DNA of 41,309 bases from an uncultured marine group I thaumarchaeote (lineage in GTDB: Archaea; Thermoproteota; Nitrososphaeria; Nitrososphaerales; Nitrosopumilaceae): the NCBI GenBank assembly GCA_902552015.1, contig CACDFH010000007.1:1-41309 (forward strand), read 5' to 3'. A program made the translations under genes and the position numbers. Positions 1-7,461 of this stretch are shown in pieces (the first letter of the stretch is position 1; every line of letters starts with the position of its first letter). The notes beneath the pieces were generated by a model. That model was not told the origin of the DNA, searched no databases, and was given only the letters and a program-made list of their open reading frames with translations.

Positions 1-1
1 A

Positions 2-607
2 TTTTTGATAACAGCTGTAAGAAAACAACAAGGATTAGAAAATCACAGGGATTTAGCCAAATGGATAGTTAGACAAAGAATTGAGAGAGGATTAGTCACA
101 TCATTTGGAAAGACTTTGCAAAAAATAGCAAGAGAGTTTTCGGATGAAAAAACAACAAAAGGTTTTACTATGACTTTAAAAAAAAGAAACAAAAAATATA
201 ATTTGATAATCACATCAGGACCAAATCCATATGCTAAACGGCAAGCGAGTGATTTAAGAAGACAATTTATTATTTCAAAAAAAAATGATAAAAACTCTAT
301 ACCTATTTTAGGCATGTGCTATGGAGATGATGACGCTGTATCCTCAATTGTAAAAACAGAGTTAAAAGATTTCAAATATTATGTGGGCAGAGATTTTTGG
401 AGTTTTATTTCAGGTGAAAAAAATTGTAGAGATAAAATATTAAAAATTATGAATGATGTTAGTTATTCATTTAAAGAATTACATACAGAGAATATTCAAA
501 ATATTACCAATCAAAAAATTGATGAGATTGAGAAAATGTTAAAAACAAGATATGGAAAAGATTCAGTTAAATTTTGGAAGAAAATCATTGAAGATCTTTA
601 CATTTAA
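2..607 (+). CDS. Type II restriction endonuclease, PmeII-like, 5' partial
   Basis: The frame is open to the left edge of the window, so the true start probably lies outside; the first in-window start is TTG at 5. The visible 200 residues contain a segment around residues 66-82 (YNLIITSGPNPYAKRQ), then an LGMCYGDD stretch (about 103-110) and a GRDFWSFISG stretch (about 129-138). From memory, this order resembles the C-terminal half of PmeII-type endonucleases, where an I-K-S-G-P-N core carries the catalytic lysine; here that lysine position reads T. It lies 38 nt upstream of a DNA methyltransferase on the same strand, which supports a restriction-modification role. The protein would cleave DNA lacking the partner's methylation. 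The family call is tentative and activity is uncertain given the possible substitution. Confidence 0.6.
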   Translation, partial: FLITAVRKQQGLENHRDLAKWIVRQRIERGLVTSFGKTLQKIAREFSDEKTTKGFTMTLKKRNKKYNLIITSGPNPYAKRQASDLRRQFIISKKNDKNSIPILGMCYGDDDAVSSIVKTELKDFKYYVGRDFWSFISGEKNCRDKILKIMNDVSYSFKELHTENIQNITNQKIDEIEKMLKTRYGKDSVKFWKKIIEDLYI

Positions 608-616
608 GAAATGATG

Positions 617-628
617 TTTATATTTAAA
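617..628 (+). promoter_or_regulatory. TATA box for the methyltransferase gene
   Basis: The sequence TTTATATTTAAA is centred about 24 nt upstream of the methyltransferase ATG at 646. That spacing fits an archaeal TATA box giving a leaderless or nearly leaderless transcript. It suggests the methyltransferase can be transcribed separately from the upstream endonuclease. Confidence 0.45.
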
Positions 629-645
629 AAATTGAGTGTAGATTT

Positions 646-1593
646 ATGAAAGTAGATCAGATAATCAATGCAGATTGTTTAGATGAATTAAAAAAATTCA
701 AAGATAATACTGTAGATCTTATTGTGACATCACCACCATATGCAGGAAAGAGAAAAGATGATTATGGTTCTGTTTCAACTGGAAAGTATGTTGAATGGTT
801 TTCGCCAATCACTAAAGAACTATTACGTGTTTTAAAACCAACAGGCTCTTTTGTACTTAACATAAAGGAACCAGCTGAAAACGGTGAGCGCTCTACATAC
901 ATTATTGAATTGATTTTAGAAATGAAAAAACAAGGATGGAAGTGGACTGAAGAGTACATCTGGAGAAAGACTACATCTTTTCCAGGAAAATGGAATAATA
1001 GATTTAGAGATGGATGGGAAAGATGCTTACACTTTACCAAAGAAAACCCAAATCCAAGGATAGTTATTTCAGATTCAGGTAAAAAAACAAAAATAAATTT
1101 TACAATGAATCAAGATGCAGTTAAAATTCCAGTAGGTGATTGGGCAGATACTAGATTGAAAAAGCAAAAAAATGGCAAACTAGTTGACCGGGAAGAACAT
1201 GAGCTAGATATAGGAGATAAATTCAGAAGAACATCAAATTCTAAGAGTGGGCTTGGCAGACAGGTAGGAAATTGGCTAAAAAGACATAATGTAAATCCCG
1301 ATAATGTACTAGAGGAATATTCAAAGGCGAAAAATAAGGTCTTTTTGAACGCAGATAATGTACTTGAATTTGCACCAATTACAAAAGACAAAGGACACAG
1401 TGCTGCATTTCCAGATCAACTGCCAGAATTTTTCATAAAGTTATTCACAAATGAGGGAGAATTAGTACTAGACCCATTTGTTGGTTCTGGCACTACAGCA
1501 TATGTTGCAAAAAAATTAGGACGCAAATACATTGGAATTGAAAAAGAAGAAACGTACGCAGAAGAAGCTAAAGATTTGATTAAACAGGCCTGA
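646..1593 (+). CDS. DNA methyltransferase, beta class (N4-cytosine or N6-adenine)
   Basis: This 315-aa S-adenosylmethionine-dependent DNA methyltransferase carries catalytic motif IV as TSPPY at residues 28-32 and the SAM-binding motif I as DPFVGSG at residues 276-282. That order (catalytic motif first, SAM motif last) is the beta class. SPPY is commoner in N4-cytosine enzymes than DPPY, so N4-cytosine methylation is favoured but not certain. The central region (about 150-240) is Lys/Arg-rich and is probably target recognition. The ATG at 646 sits at leaderless distance from a TATA box. Together with the upstream endonuclease-like gene and the small downstream gene it forms a likely restriction-modification cassette beside tRNA-Arg. 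Confidence 0.9.
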   Translation: MKVDQIINADCLDELKKFKDNTVDLIVTSPPYAGKRKDDYGSVSTGKYVEWFSPITKELLRVLKPTGSFVLNIKEPAENGERSTYIIELILEMKKQGWKWTEEYIWRKTTSFPGKWNNRFRDGWERCLHFTKENPNPRIVISDSGKKTKINFTMNQDAVKIPVGDWADTRLKKQKNGKLVDREEHELDIGDKFRRTSNSKSGLGRQVGNWLKRHNVNPDNVLEEYSKAKNKVFLNADNVLEFAPITKDKGHSAAFPDQLPEFFIKLFTNEGELVLDPFVGSGTTAYVAKKLGRKYIGIEKEETYAEEAKDLIKQA

Positions 1594-1629
1594 AAGATCA
1601 TTTTAATACTTTACAGAGTAGATTTTTTC

Positions 1630-1833
1630 ATGGTCACATACCAAACCATCAAGGATTATGTGAAAGAAAAGCATGGAATTAACATAAAATCTTCATGGAT
1701 TGCACATGCAAAAGAAGAGTATGGTGTTAAAGTAAAAAAAGCAGATAATAGAAAAGGTGAAAGAAAATGGCCATGCCCAAAGAAACGTTTGCCTGTCATC
1801 AAAGAAGCCTTTGAGCATTTTAAGATGATTTAG
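1630..1833 (+). CDS. Small conserved basic protein linked to the methyltransferase
   Basis: This is a 67-aa protein, starting with ATG, 36 nt after the methyltransferase. It contains a YQTIKDYVKEKHG helix, an S-x-WIAHAKEEYG core and a C-terminal PCPKKR...AFEHFKMI stretch. I recall similar 65-70-aa proteins in bacteria and archaea with a WIAHVKE core and a P-C-P...HFGMI ending, sometimes near DNA methylases. The function of that group is not known to me. Its basic, helical nature and position suggest a nucleic-acid-binding accessory of the restriction-modification cassette. This role is inferred from context only. Confidence 0.6.
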   Translation: MVTYQTIKDYVKEKHGINIKSSWIAHAKEEYGVKVKKADNRKGERKWPCPKKRLPVIKEAFEHFKMI

Positions 1834-1863
1834 ATTTTTTAATTAGAAATTTTGTCAATAGAT

Positions 1864-1938
1864 GGATTCATAGCTCAGCATGGATAGAGCGGGTGGCTTC
1901 GGACCACCAGGTCGGGGGTTCAAATCCTCCTGGGTCCG
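1864..1938 (+). tRNA. tRNA-Arg (anticodon TCG)
   Basis: A full cloverleaf can be drawn. The acceptor stem GGATTCA (1864-1870) pairs with TGGGTCC (1931-1937) with two G-T pairs. The D stem is GCTC/GAGC (1873-1876 with 1887-1890). The anticodon stem GGTGG/CCACC (1892-1896 with 1904-1908) closes the loop CTTCGGA, giving anticodon TCG for arginine CGA. The T stem GGGGG/CCTCC (1914-1918 with 1926-1930) has loop TTCAAAT. The discriminator is G and no CCA is encoded. There is no intron. tRNA genes are common integration sites; the accessory genes lie on both sides of it, but I found no second copy of its 3' end in the window. Confidence 0.95.
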
Positions 1939-1982
1939 TACATTCTTAAAAAAATTTAATAATTTACAGATCAAATATTTAC

Positions 1983-3290
1983 ATGAATTTAGAGGAGTTA
2001 GAAAAACACGTAAGATATTGTATAGAAATTGAAGATTTAACATCTCTATACATTATTCAATATCTTCTATATCATGAAATTGAGACTAGACAAGGAATTT
2101 GGCAAGGATTAATCAAAATTTTACCTGGACAAGAAGAGATAACAGAAGATGAATGTCCCAAATGCGGTAGAAAAAAAGAAGATGAATATGGCTGGGAAAA
2201 ACAAGAGTTGTATTCACCAGATAAAGATGTAGAAGATATTCGACACAAATACATTACATACGTGTGTCAATATTGTGCATATTCAGTAGTTAAGAATCTA
2301 GATACAGGTCAGATTAACATTCCTATACAGAGACATGTAGAAACTAGTTTTGATGTAAGCTTTTCTCTATTACGAGAGAAAAATTTCATTAGAACGGATA
2401 GAAATAAGATGAATGCATTCATGCTTGCATTAGAAAAACCTCCAGAAAAATATCCACAGACAAAGATAACAGAGATTCAACAACTCTGTTTAAAAATAAT
2501 AGATGAACGGATCGGTGTCTTTGGATGGGATGAAATGGCCGATATAGACGCTCCAATCTTTATTGACGACACTGATGAAGCCATAAGGGCATATGAAGAA
2601 ATTGCAAGACAAACAAAGGAAGATTCTCAATCTAAAAATGATTTCAGAAAAATTCGTAAATACAGAGACATAGATTTCAGAGACTTCAAAGAATTAGATT
2701 TTATCAAAAAGGAGAGTACAGAAAAAGAACTTAGAGAAAAGATCAAAGAGACACTAGAGAAGATTACTGAGGATAATTCTGCATTATTTAACACAGGAGA
2801 TGATCTAGAATGGATAAAAAATAAGCCAAAAGAAGAACAAAACTGCATACATATCAAGTCCCTTCTTGATGCAACAGAAAAGCAACTACGAGAATTATTA
2901 ATATGGAAAGGGTTTGAAATATCAAAAAATTGGTTACCAAAGGGTCTAATAGACAAAAAAGAGTTTATCCGCAAAAAACAAGAAACTGCGTTAAAACAGT
3001 TTAGTGGAAATCCTAAAATTCTTACACCTGAAAGGCAGTTTTTGAATGCAATTACTTTAGGAGAATTAATAGAAATTATAATTTACACTCAACGTAATCA
3101 TAAAATTTTCTCTGATGTTTTTGAAGATTTTAAACAAATGGAGGTTTATTTCTTAAAGGAATTAAAAATATTACGAGATCAGATGGCGCATAATGACGAA
3201 CAAATTTCATGTACAGACGATTTAGTTGCAAAAACTAAAACTGTGACTAATGAAATTAATTCACAGATTCTAGCCTGGAGAGGAATATGA
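1983..3290 (+). CDS. Zinc-ribbon protein with C-terminal HEPN RNase-type domain
   Basis: This 435-aa protein starts 44 nt after tRNA-Arg. Residues 58-98 hold two CxxC knuckles (C58, C61, C95, C98), a zinc ribbon. The middle (about 130-330) is charged and helical. The last 100 residues contain helices around R-D-Q-M-A-H (R398 to H403), which matches the HEPN active-site pattern R-polar-x3-H, followed by a last helix. The helical context looks like the Swt1-type HEPN domains seen in bacterial and archaeal proteins. HEPN domains usually cleave RNA in toxin-antitoxin, abortive-infection and CRISPR systems. Being next to a restriction-modification cassette and a tRNA gene, it may be an RNA-cleaving defence protein. 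No antitoxin gene is obvious beside it. Confidence 0.6.
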   Translation: MNLEELEKHVRYCIEIEDLTSLYIIQYLLYHEIETRQGIWQGLIKILPGQEEITEDECPKCGRKKEDEYGWEKQELYSPDKDVEDIRHKYITYVCQYCAYSVVKNLDTGQINIPIQRHVETSFDVSFSLLREKNFIRTDRNKMNAFMLALEKPPEKYPQTKITEIQQLCLKIIDERIGVFGWDEMADIDAPIFIDDTDEAIRAYEEIARQTKEDSQSKNDFRKIRKYRDIDFRDFKELDFIKKESTEKELREKIKETLEKITEDNSALFNTGDDLEWIKNKPKEEQNCIHIKSLLDATEKQLRELLIWKGFEISKNWLPKGLIDKKEFIRKKQETALKQFSGNPKILTPERQFLNAITLGELIEIIIYTQRNHKIFSDVFEDFKQMEVYFLKELKILRDQMAHNDEQISCTDDLVAKTKTVTNEINSQILAWRGI

Positions 3291-3300
3291 GATTAAAAAA

Positions 3301-4077
3301 TCAGATTATTTCTGAAATGATTGATTCTAATTCCGTTCTTAGTTCACTACCCTTTGTATAATCAGGCTTTAGGGGATTCATCTTTCTACTTCTCAACTCA
3401 AACTCCCATTTTTTTGTCCAGACATCTTTAGAATTAATTGCAATACATGAACCACCATGCTTTTCAATCATTGAAAAACACGGAATATCGCTTGGACCAT
3501 CTCCCAGGTAAATCATATTCTCAAAGGGAACTCTTCGTTGCGACTCTTCTACAAAGTTGTTAACGTTGTATGGCTCTTCTCTAATGTTTGAGGTAATTCC
3601 TTTGTTTATGGCAAAGACAAATTTTGTTTTTTCTGTGAATGTTATGGATGATTTTATGCCTGCAATTACTCCATTTTTTTCATATAAACTTCCACCAAAA
3701 ATGTCGGTAAATGATTTTGAAAGTGATGTTCCTTTCATGAGAGATTCTATTCCTGATGATACAACATATCCTTCTACGTTTACATCAAATTCTGCATTAA
3801 TCTCATCAACGAAGGTATCTGCACCAGGAAAAACATCAAGTGATGCACCAAATGCTGCAAGTTTTGCGTTTGTGTTTTGTTTAATTTTTCCTTCTTGGAT
3901 TAGAGTTACCAAATTTGTCATCCATGCAATAGGTGGATCCCACTTTTGCTTTACCTGAATGTCAATTTCATCCCAAAAGTCTTGTGGCTCAAATCCGTTA
4001 TCTTTTAGCAGTAAGCTTGGTGCATCAGGCATTAGGGTATTGTCACAGTCTGAAATTATTGCGATAGTTCTAGTCAT
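3301..4077 (-). CDS. HAD-superfamily phosphatase
   Basis: This 258-aa protein carries all four HAD motifs: DCDNT at residues 10-14 (nucleophile D10, acid/base D12), a V-S-S-G motif II at about 106-109, a lysine motif III at K150/K152 and DGPSD at 193-197 for magnesium. The roughly 90-residue cap between motifs I and II is of the phosphoserine-phosphatase-like type. It should remove phosphate from a small metabolite; the substrate cannot be told. It is the last gene of the leftward operon, overlapping the cyclotransferase gene by 8 nt. It converges on the HEPN gene, leaving only 10 nt between stops. Confidence 0.85.
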   Translation of the reverse strand: MTRTIAIISDCDNTLMPDAPSLLLKDNGFEPQDFWDEIDIQVKQKWDPPIAWMTNLVTLIQEGKIKQNTNAKLAAFGASLDVFPGADTFVDEINAEFDVNVEGYVVSSGIESLMKGTSLSKSFTDIFGGSLYEKNGVIAGIKSSITFTEKTKFVFAINKGITSNIREEPYNVNNFVEESQRRVPFENMIYLGDGPSDIPCFSMIEKHGGSCIAINSKDVWTKKWEFELRSRKMNPLKPDYTKGSELRTELESIISEII

Positions 4078-4765
4078 ACATCGAATCCGAGACTTGTCCT
4101 GCTGAATACAATATGTTTTTGATTGCTACGTGGCCTAAATCATCAATTTTATCAAGATATTTTTTTGGTAACTTGTGCCATCGTCCTCCTTGAAGAATAA
4201 ATTCTAGATATTCGTCTGATGGTCCCAAATACGGCGGTTGTTTTGGGATCTTGTCTTCATATGCAACATATGTTGTTGCTTTGTAAGTTTTACCAGTTTG
4301 AACATCAACCACATTTACTGGAAATCTTTTGTAATCTCCACTTTGTGTACCTTCATAGCCATCAAGAATTTCAAATTCTTCTTCTGTACAAGAATAGATA
4401 ACTCCAAAAACAACACCATTTTTTCGTGGCATTATGTTGGAATAAGTAGTGGCTTGTTCTTTTCCGTCAACTTCACCTAAACCTGCATCTTTGTTAAATT
4501 TGAATTTGAATCCTTTTAATTTTACTAGCTTGACGTCGTAAATTTTTTTGAAAATTTCATAATTTTCTTTTGAAATAACGAAATCACGAACATGTTCTTG
4601 AAAATCACACTCGTCATTTTTACAAATTGGACAGGTATCAGGTTCTTCTCCGCCAAGTACTTCATCAGGATCATATCCATTTGCTGCTAGACGACCAATA
4701 CGTTCCTCGTAACGTTGTAGGTCCAGATTACTTCCATATGCAAAATACCATTGTTTTCTAGCCAT
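4070..4765 (-). CDS. Gamma-glutamylcyclotransferase-like protein with zinc-knuckle insert
   Basis: This 231-aa protein opens with the GGCT/AIG2 signature YFAYGSN (residues 7-13). It has the family's acidic catalytic residue in LDGYEGT (E138) and the later FPV...ATTYVA strands. Family members release cyclised glutamate (5-oxoproline) from gamma-glutamyl amines or peptides. Here about 50 residues (roughly 25-80) are inserted after YGSN and contain a C-x2-C-x4-C cluster (C45, C48, C53) with a nearby His58, likely a zinc site. A C-terminal extension of about 40 residues follows the last conserved strand. It overlaps both operon neighbours. Thaumarchaea are not known for glutathione, so another gamma-glutamyl substrate is likely. 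Confidence 0.8.
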   Translation of the reverse strand: MARKQWYFAYGSNLDLQRYEERIGRLAANGYDPDEVLGGEEPDTCPICKNDECDFQEHVRDFVISKENYEIFKKIYDVKLVKLKGFKFKFNKDAGLGEVDGKEQATTYSNIMPRKNGVVFGVIYSCTEEEFEILDGYEGTQSGDYKRFPVNVVDVQTGKTYKATTYVAYEDKIPKQPPYLGPSDEYLEFILQGGRWHKLPKKYLDKIDDLGHVAIKNILYSAGQVSDSMYD

Positions 4766-4946
4766 TTTTGAACCACTCCTTTGCGTCGTTCTTCACTATC
4801 TCATAATGACTTTGAAACATGTGTATTTGCACTTCCTTCCATGTATCGTAGCCATATCCGCATATCCCACAAAAAACCTCATCGTCTGGATCACCACCCC
4901 ATAATTCGTGCCAATTGGTTGGGTCAACATCTGTAATCATAGTCAA
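4758..4946 (-). CDS. Small C2H2 zinc-finger protein
   Basis: This 62-aa protein has one classical finger, C26-x2-C29-x12-H42-x4-H47, with the linker and helix spacing of C2H2 fingers. It overlaps the upstream 282-aa gene (ATGA-type) and the downstream cyclotransferase gene by 8 nt, so it is translated as part of the leftward operon. Single-finger archaeal proteins of this size are common in archaeal viruses and plasmids, where they act as DNA-binding or protein-binding adaptors. No target is identifiable. Confidence 0.7.
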   Translation of the reverse strand: MTMITDVDPTNWHELWGGDPDDEVFCGICGYGYDTWKEVQIHMFQSHYEIVKNDAKEWFKNG

Positions 4947-5791
4947 GTTCTCACCGTTTGCTTTACCTTTCGTTTTGATCTAGGTGGAGACGAAGGACCT
5001 CCAGAACTCTTGTTAGATTTGCTGCCAGGTTTTCCTTTACGATTTCCAGAACCTATAGATCGTTGGTACAACCAGGTAACAATTTCTTTTAGTGGAACAG
5101 GTTCAGGATTTTCAGACCAGATTTCTGCTTGTGTTGGAATGGATTTTTCATTCTGTTTCGAGTCATTATCGGATAATTTTACTGGTGCTGCTAACGAACC
5201 TGTTTCAGGCATAGAATCTAGTGTGAAAACCCCATATTGAAATCCGCCTAGTATTTGTGAAAAGGTCAAGTATGGATTTTTTACATTTTTTGCAACTTGT
5301 TCATTAACAAATATTGGGTATTCTACAAGCCAAACTTCTATTGCAAGACTAGGAATAATAAGACGATCAGGGTTTATGTCAAGTTTTAATTGTGTTATAG
5401 CCTCAGGTGGGAGATGTTTTTTCAGATGATCATGTAATGCGTATAATATTGATCTATTTGTGAGAACCAAAATTTTTTGTCTAGCATCAACAAATCTGTC
5501 TAATGTGTTAATTTTAGATTTTACAATTCTCAGTTGTCCTCTTTTCATTACCTTTCTATTTTCCATATTTACATTAGGTACAATGGATATTGCGATATCA
5601 ATGGAGTTTTGATTTAAAGCTACAAGATCTGTATCTGGATCAAGTTCTTTGCGTATTTTTTTTTGTGCTTGAACTCTCGATAGAATTTCAACATCGTTGT
5701 TAAAATGAAGTTCCAGAGTTTCCTTTACGAATCTACGTATAACACTTGGACTTAGCTCTTTAGGTCTTGATTGTTTTTTTGATTCGCTCAT
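4943..5791 (-). CDS. Unrecognised 282-aa operon protein with basic low-complexity tail
   Basis: I do not recognise this protein. Residues 1-60 are helical and charged, 85-175 look like an alpha/beta domain (strands around KILVLTNRS and RLIIPSLAIEVWLVEYP), and after about residue 245 there is a disordered tail rich in Gly, Ser, Lys and Arg, suggesting contact with nucleic acid or another protein. The stop overlaps the start of the C2H2 gene, and its own start overlaps the upstream gene's stop by ATGA. It is the largest unknown of the leftward operon. No transmembrane segment or signal peptide is visible. Confidence 0.65.
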   Translation of the reverse strand: MSESKKQSRPKELSPSVIRRFVKETLELHFNNDVEILSRVQAQKKIRKELDPDTDLVALNQNSIDIAISIVPNVNMENRKVMKRGQLRIVKSKINTLDRFVDARQKILVLTNRSILYALHDHLKKHLPPEAITQLKLDINPDRLIIPSLAIEVWLVEYPIFVNEQVAKNVKNPYLTFSQILGGFQYGVFTLDSMPETGSLAAPVKLSDNDSKQNEKSIPTQAEIWSENPEPVPLKEIVTWLYQRSIGSGNRKGKPGSKSNKSSGGPSSPPRSKRKVKQTVRT

Positions 5792-6351
5792 GTGAATTCA
5801 ATAACTCCCCCATCTTCAGGTACTTCTAAAATTACCTGTTGATGTTTTTCTAATCGATGATGTTTAGCTGTGTTTCGATCAATATTTACATAAAGAGCCC
5901 CAACATCAAGAATTGGCACACCTTGACCCTGAATGGCATGTTCATCAGTTATCCAAAGGCCGAAGAGTATGATTTTATTTTGTTGCTGTCTAATTTTTTC
6001 ATATTCTTTTTTCAATTCATCCAAATCATCAGACTCATTATCTGTATGACCCACAATATAGGCTACATCAGTTATGACTGAAAGATTGACTTGATGTAAA
6101 AGTTCATTGCATTTTTCAACAAAATCTTTTGCGGTATATCCTATACGTTGATCACTATGTGGTTTTGGAATATCAAAGAAATATCCATGACCTGAAAGTG
6201 GCTCTATAGGGATATGACTATGAGATAATTTTCTTGCCAAAGGATTGTCTCTGCGGAATTTATCATAGTGAGATGAAGCATTGTCAAATGGGATATTGAG
6301 CGGTCTAACCAATTGATCAGTGAGGTCATTAATGTTAAAATCTTTTACCAT
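5788..6351 (-). CDS. Unrecognised 187-aa operon protein
   Basis: No family is recognised. I chose the ATG at 6351, just after the preceding stop; a GTG at 6369 in the same frame would add six residues. The protein has a His-rich stretch near residues 28-60 (SHYDKF, SHSHIP, SGHGYFF) and a coiled-coil-like segment of Glu/Lys/Gln around residues 110-125. Two or three hydrophobic strands follow (KIILFGLWI, VPILDVGALYVNI). The C-terminal part resembles a small beta-barrel that ends in VILEVPEDGGVIEFT, similar in feel to Mov34/JAB or nuclease folds, but no diagnostic motif is present. It shares a 4-nt overlap with the 282-aa gene. Confidence 0.6.
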   Translation of the reverse strand: MVKDFNINDLTDQLVRPLNIPFDNASSHYDKFRRDNPLARKLSHSHIPIEPLSGHGYFFDIPKPHSDQRIGYTAKDFVEKCNELLHQVNLSVITDVAYIVGHTDNESDDLDELKKEYEKIRQQQNKIILFGLWITDEHAIQGQGVPILDVGALYVNIDRNTAKHHRLEKHQQVILEVPEDGGVIEFT

Positions 6352-6356
6352 TTTGA

Positions 6357-6884
6357 TTAAACACCCCACTGACTATCAGAGTCGTCAAGTCTGGTATGTC
6401 TGCCCTTGATTTGCTCAAATCTCGTATTAGGTCGTAAGGACTTCAAGAATCCGTCCGCGATGAAGAATTCATCTAGTAATTCCTCACCAATATCATTACA
6501 TTCTTTTGATGTAAGGCCGTGCGTTTCGGTGAATTTCTTAATTGTCTTTGCTACGCCCTCCTGAAATCTTGTATGAGGAATATTTTTGATTGTGCCTGTA
6601 GCATATACTGCTACAAACTCCACCACAAATTGCTCACGCTCAGTAAGTTGTTCAAGTTCTTCCCAGTATTGTGGAAGAGCTGTTTCAGGCTGAAATATCG
6701 TAGTCAGATGTTGGTCGGCAGAATTACTGAGTTTCCATGCCTCGTCATTGGTCACGTGACGTGCCCGTGCATCTTTTAGGATGCAGAGGGTTTTAGCTGC
6801 CCGCTCTGGTGGAACACGTGAGACATCTCTGACCAACTTGATGGACACGTAATGTGCGAGGAATTTCTCATTATCTGTTAACAT
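6357..6884 (-). CDS. Unrecognised 175-aa all-helical operon protein
   Basis: This appears to be a soluble, all-alpha protein without Cys motifs or membrane segments. Its start ATG (6884) lies inside the last codons of the small zinc-ribbon gene and overlaps its stop, so the two are translationally coupled. Residues 25-60 are basic (ERAAKTLCILKDARARH). Base composition here is noticeably richer in G and C than the core genes. I cannot assign a function; the position places it mid-operon, in the leftward set controlled from about 7.8 kb. Confidence 0.6.
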   Translation of the reverse strand: MLTDNEKFLAHYVSIKLVRDVSRVPPERAAKTLCILKDARARHVTNDEAWKLSNSADQHLTTIFQPETALPQYWEELEQLTEREQFVVEFVAVYATGTIKNIPHTRFQEGVAKTIKKFTETHGLTSKECNDIGEELLDEFFIADGFLKSLRPNTRFEQIKGRHTRLDDSDSQWGV

Positions 6885-7039
6885 ACAGACACCTCTTTTC
6901 TGTTACTCCACCAATTGCGGCAACGGCCACACTTTTGCAATAGCCTGGTTGCCTTGGACGGATGGGTGAAGATGGAATTGCAACTAACGCAGCGCAAGGT
7001 TTGCCTCCTTGTTCTTTGATCTTCTATTCTTACGGACAC
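6878..7039 (-). CDS. Small zinc-ribbon protein (paralogue of the 8991 gene)
   Basis: This 53-aa frame starts with GTG at 7039 and ends at TAA 6880-6878, overlapping the next gene's ATG by 7 nt. It has C17-x2-C20-x16-C37-x2-C40 in the context R-C-V-S-C ... Q-K-C-G-R-C-R. The same spacing and the Q-K-C-G-x-C-R wording recur in the protein at about 8991-9144 on the other strand. That recurrence is the main reason to believe both are genes. The start is uncertain because no ATG and no clear Shine-Dalgarno sequence is present. Likely zinc-stabilised nucleic-acid or protein binder. Confidence 0.5.
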   Translation of the reverse strand: MSVRIEDQRTRRQTLRCVSCNSIFTHPSKATRLLQKCGRCRNWWSNRKEVSVC

Positions 7040-7118
7040 CTCTATGGAAGTTTCTCACCCACAACTCCTGATTTGTAGTATCCAAGATACATCGCTTAAT
7101 GCATCTGCCCTTGAACAA

Positions 7119-7286
7119 TTAGATGTCCTCCTTGTCTAATCGTTTTGAGATCTTTTGCAGTATGTCCGAACCACTGTCTGTAATACTTATGCGAGTCTTT
7201 CGTCTAGCATTGCAGCTAGAATTAGTTACAATTTCAACTAAACCATGTTTTTCGAGGTCGGCAATAATTTCTCTAAGTGTGGCCAT
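7119..7286 (-). CDS. Short winged-helix DNA-binding protein
   Basis: This 55-aa protein starts at the ATG at 7286, chosen because GGAGAA lies about 7 nt upstream; the same frame is open for 29 more codons upstream. The sequence has a helix TLREIIADLEKHGLVE, a basic wing (NARRKTRISIT) and a last helix, typical of the recognition helix, wing and C-terminal helix of MarR/PadR-like winged-helix proteins. It lacks the usual first helices, so it is half the normal size. It may be an autoregulator of the leftward operon binding the palindrome at 7839-7855. The operator link is inferred. Confidence 0.55.
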   Translation of the reverse strand: MATLREIIADLEKHGLVEIVTNSSCNARRKTRISITDSGSDILQKISKRLDKEDI

Positions 7287-7461
7287 GCTGTATTCTCCTA
7301 TTGTTGTTTGAAAAAAAAGAAGGAGAGGATAGGTATTCTGCATATTCTGCTTGTACCTCATCCAATTCATCATTTGGAACTGTGTCGCTTGGTGCTAAGA
7401 TGACGTCGCCGCGTTGATCATCGGCAAAGTCATTTAGGCCAAACTCATCGTGAAGGTTCAT
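7273..7461 (-). CDS. Unrecognised 62-aa acidic protein
   Basis: The ATG at 7461 shares its first base with the previous stop (TAATG), a strong sign of coupled translation. The product is acidic in its first 40 residues (many Asp and Glu) and ends in a polar segment with a C-terminal Asn/Arg/His stretch. Its 3' end overlaps the winged-helix gene in another frame. There are no cysteines and no membrane segment. Function unknown; an acidic mini-protein next to a DNA-binding protein could be a partner or antagonist, but nothing in the sequence proves it. Confidence 0.45.
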   Translation of the reverse strand: MNLHDEFGLNDFADDQRGDVILAPSDTVPNDELDEVQAEYAEYLSSPSFFSNNNRRIQHGHT

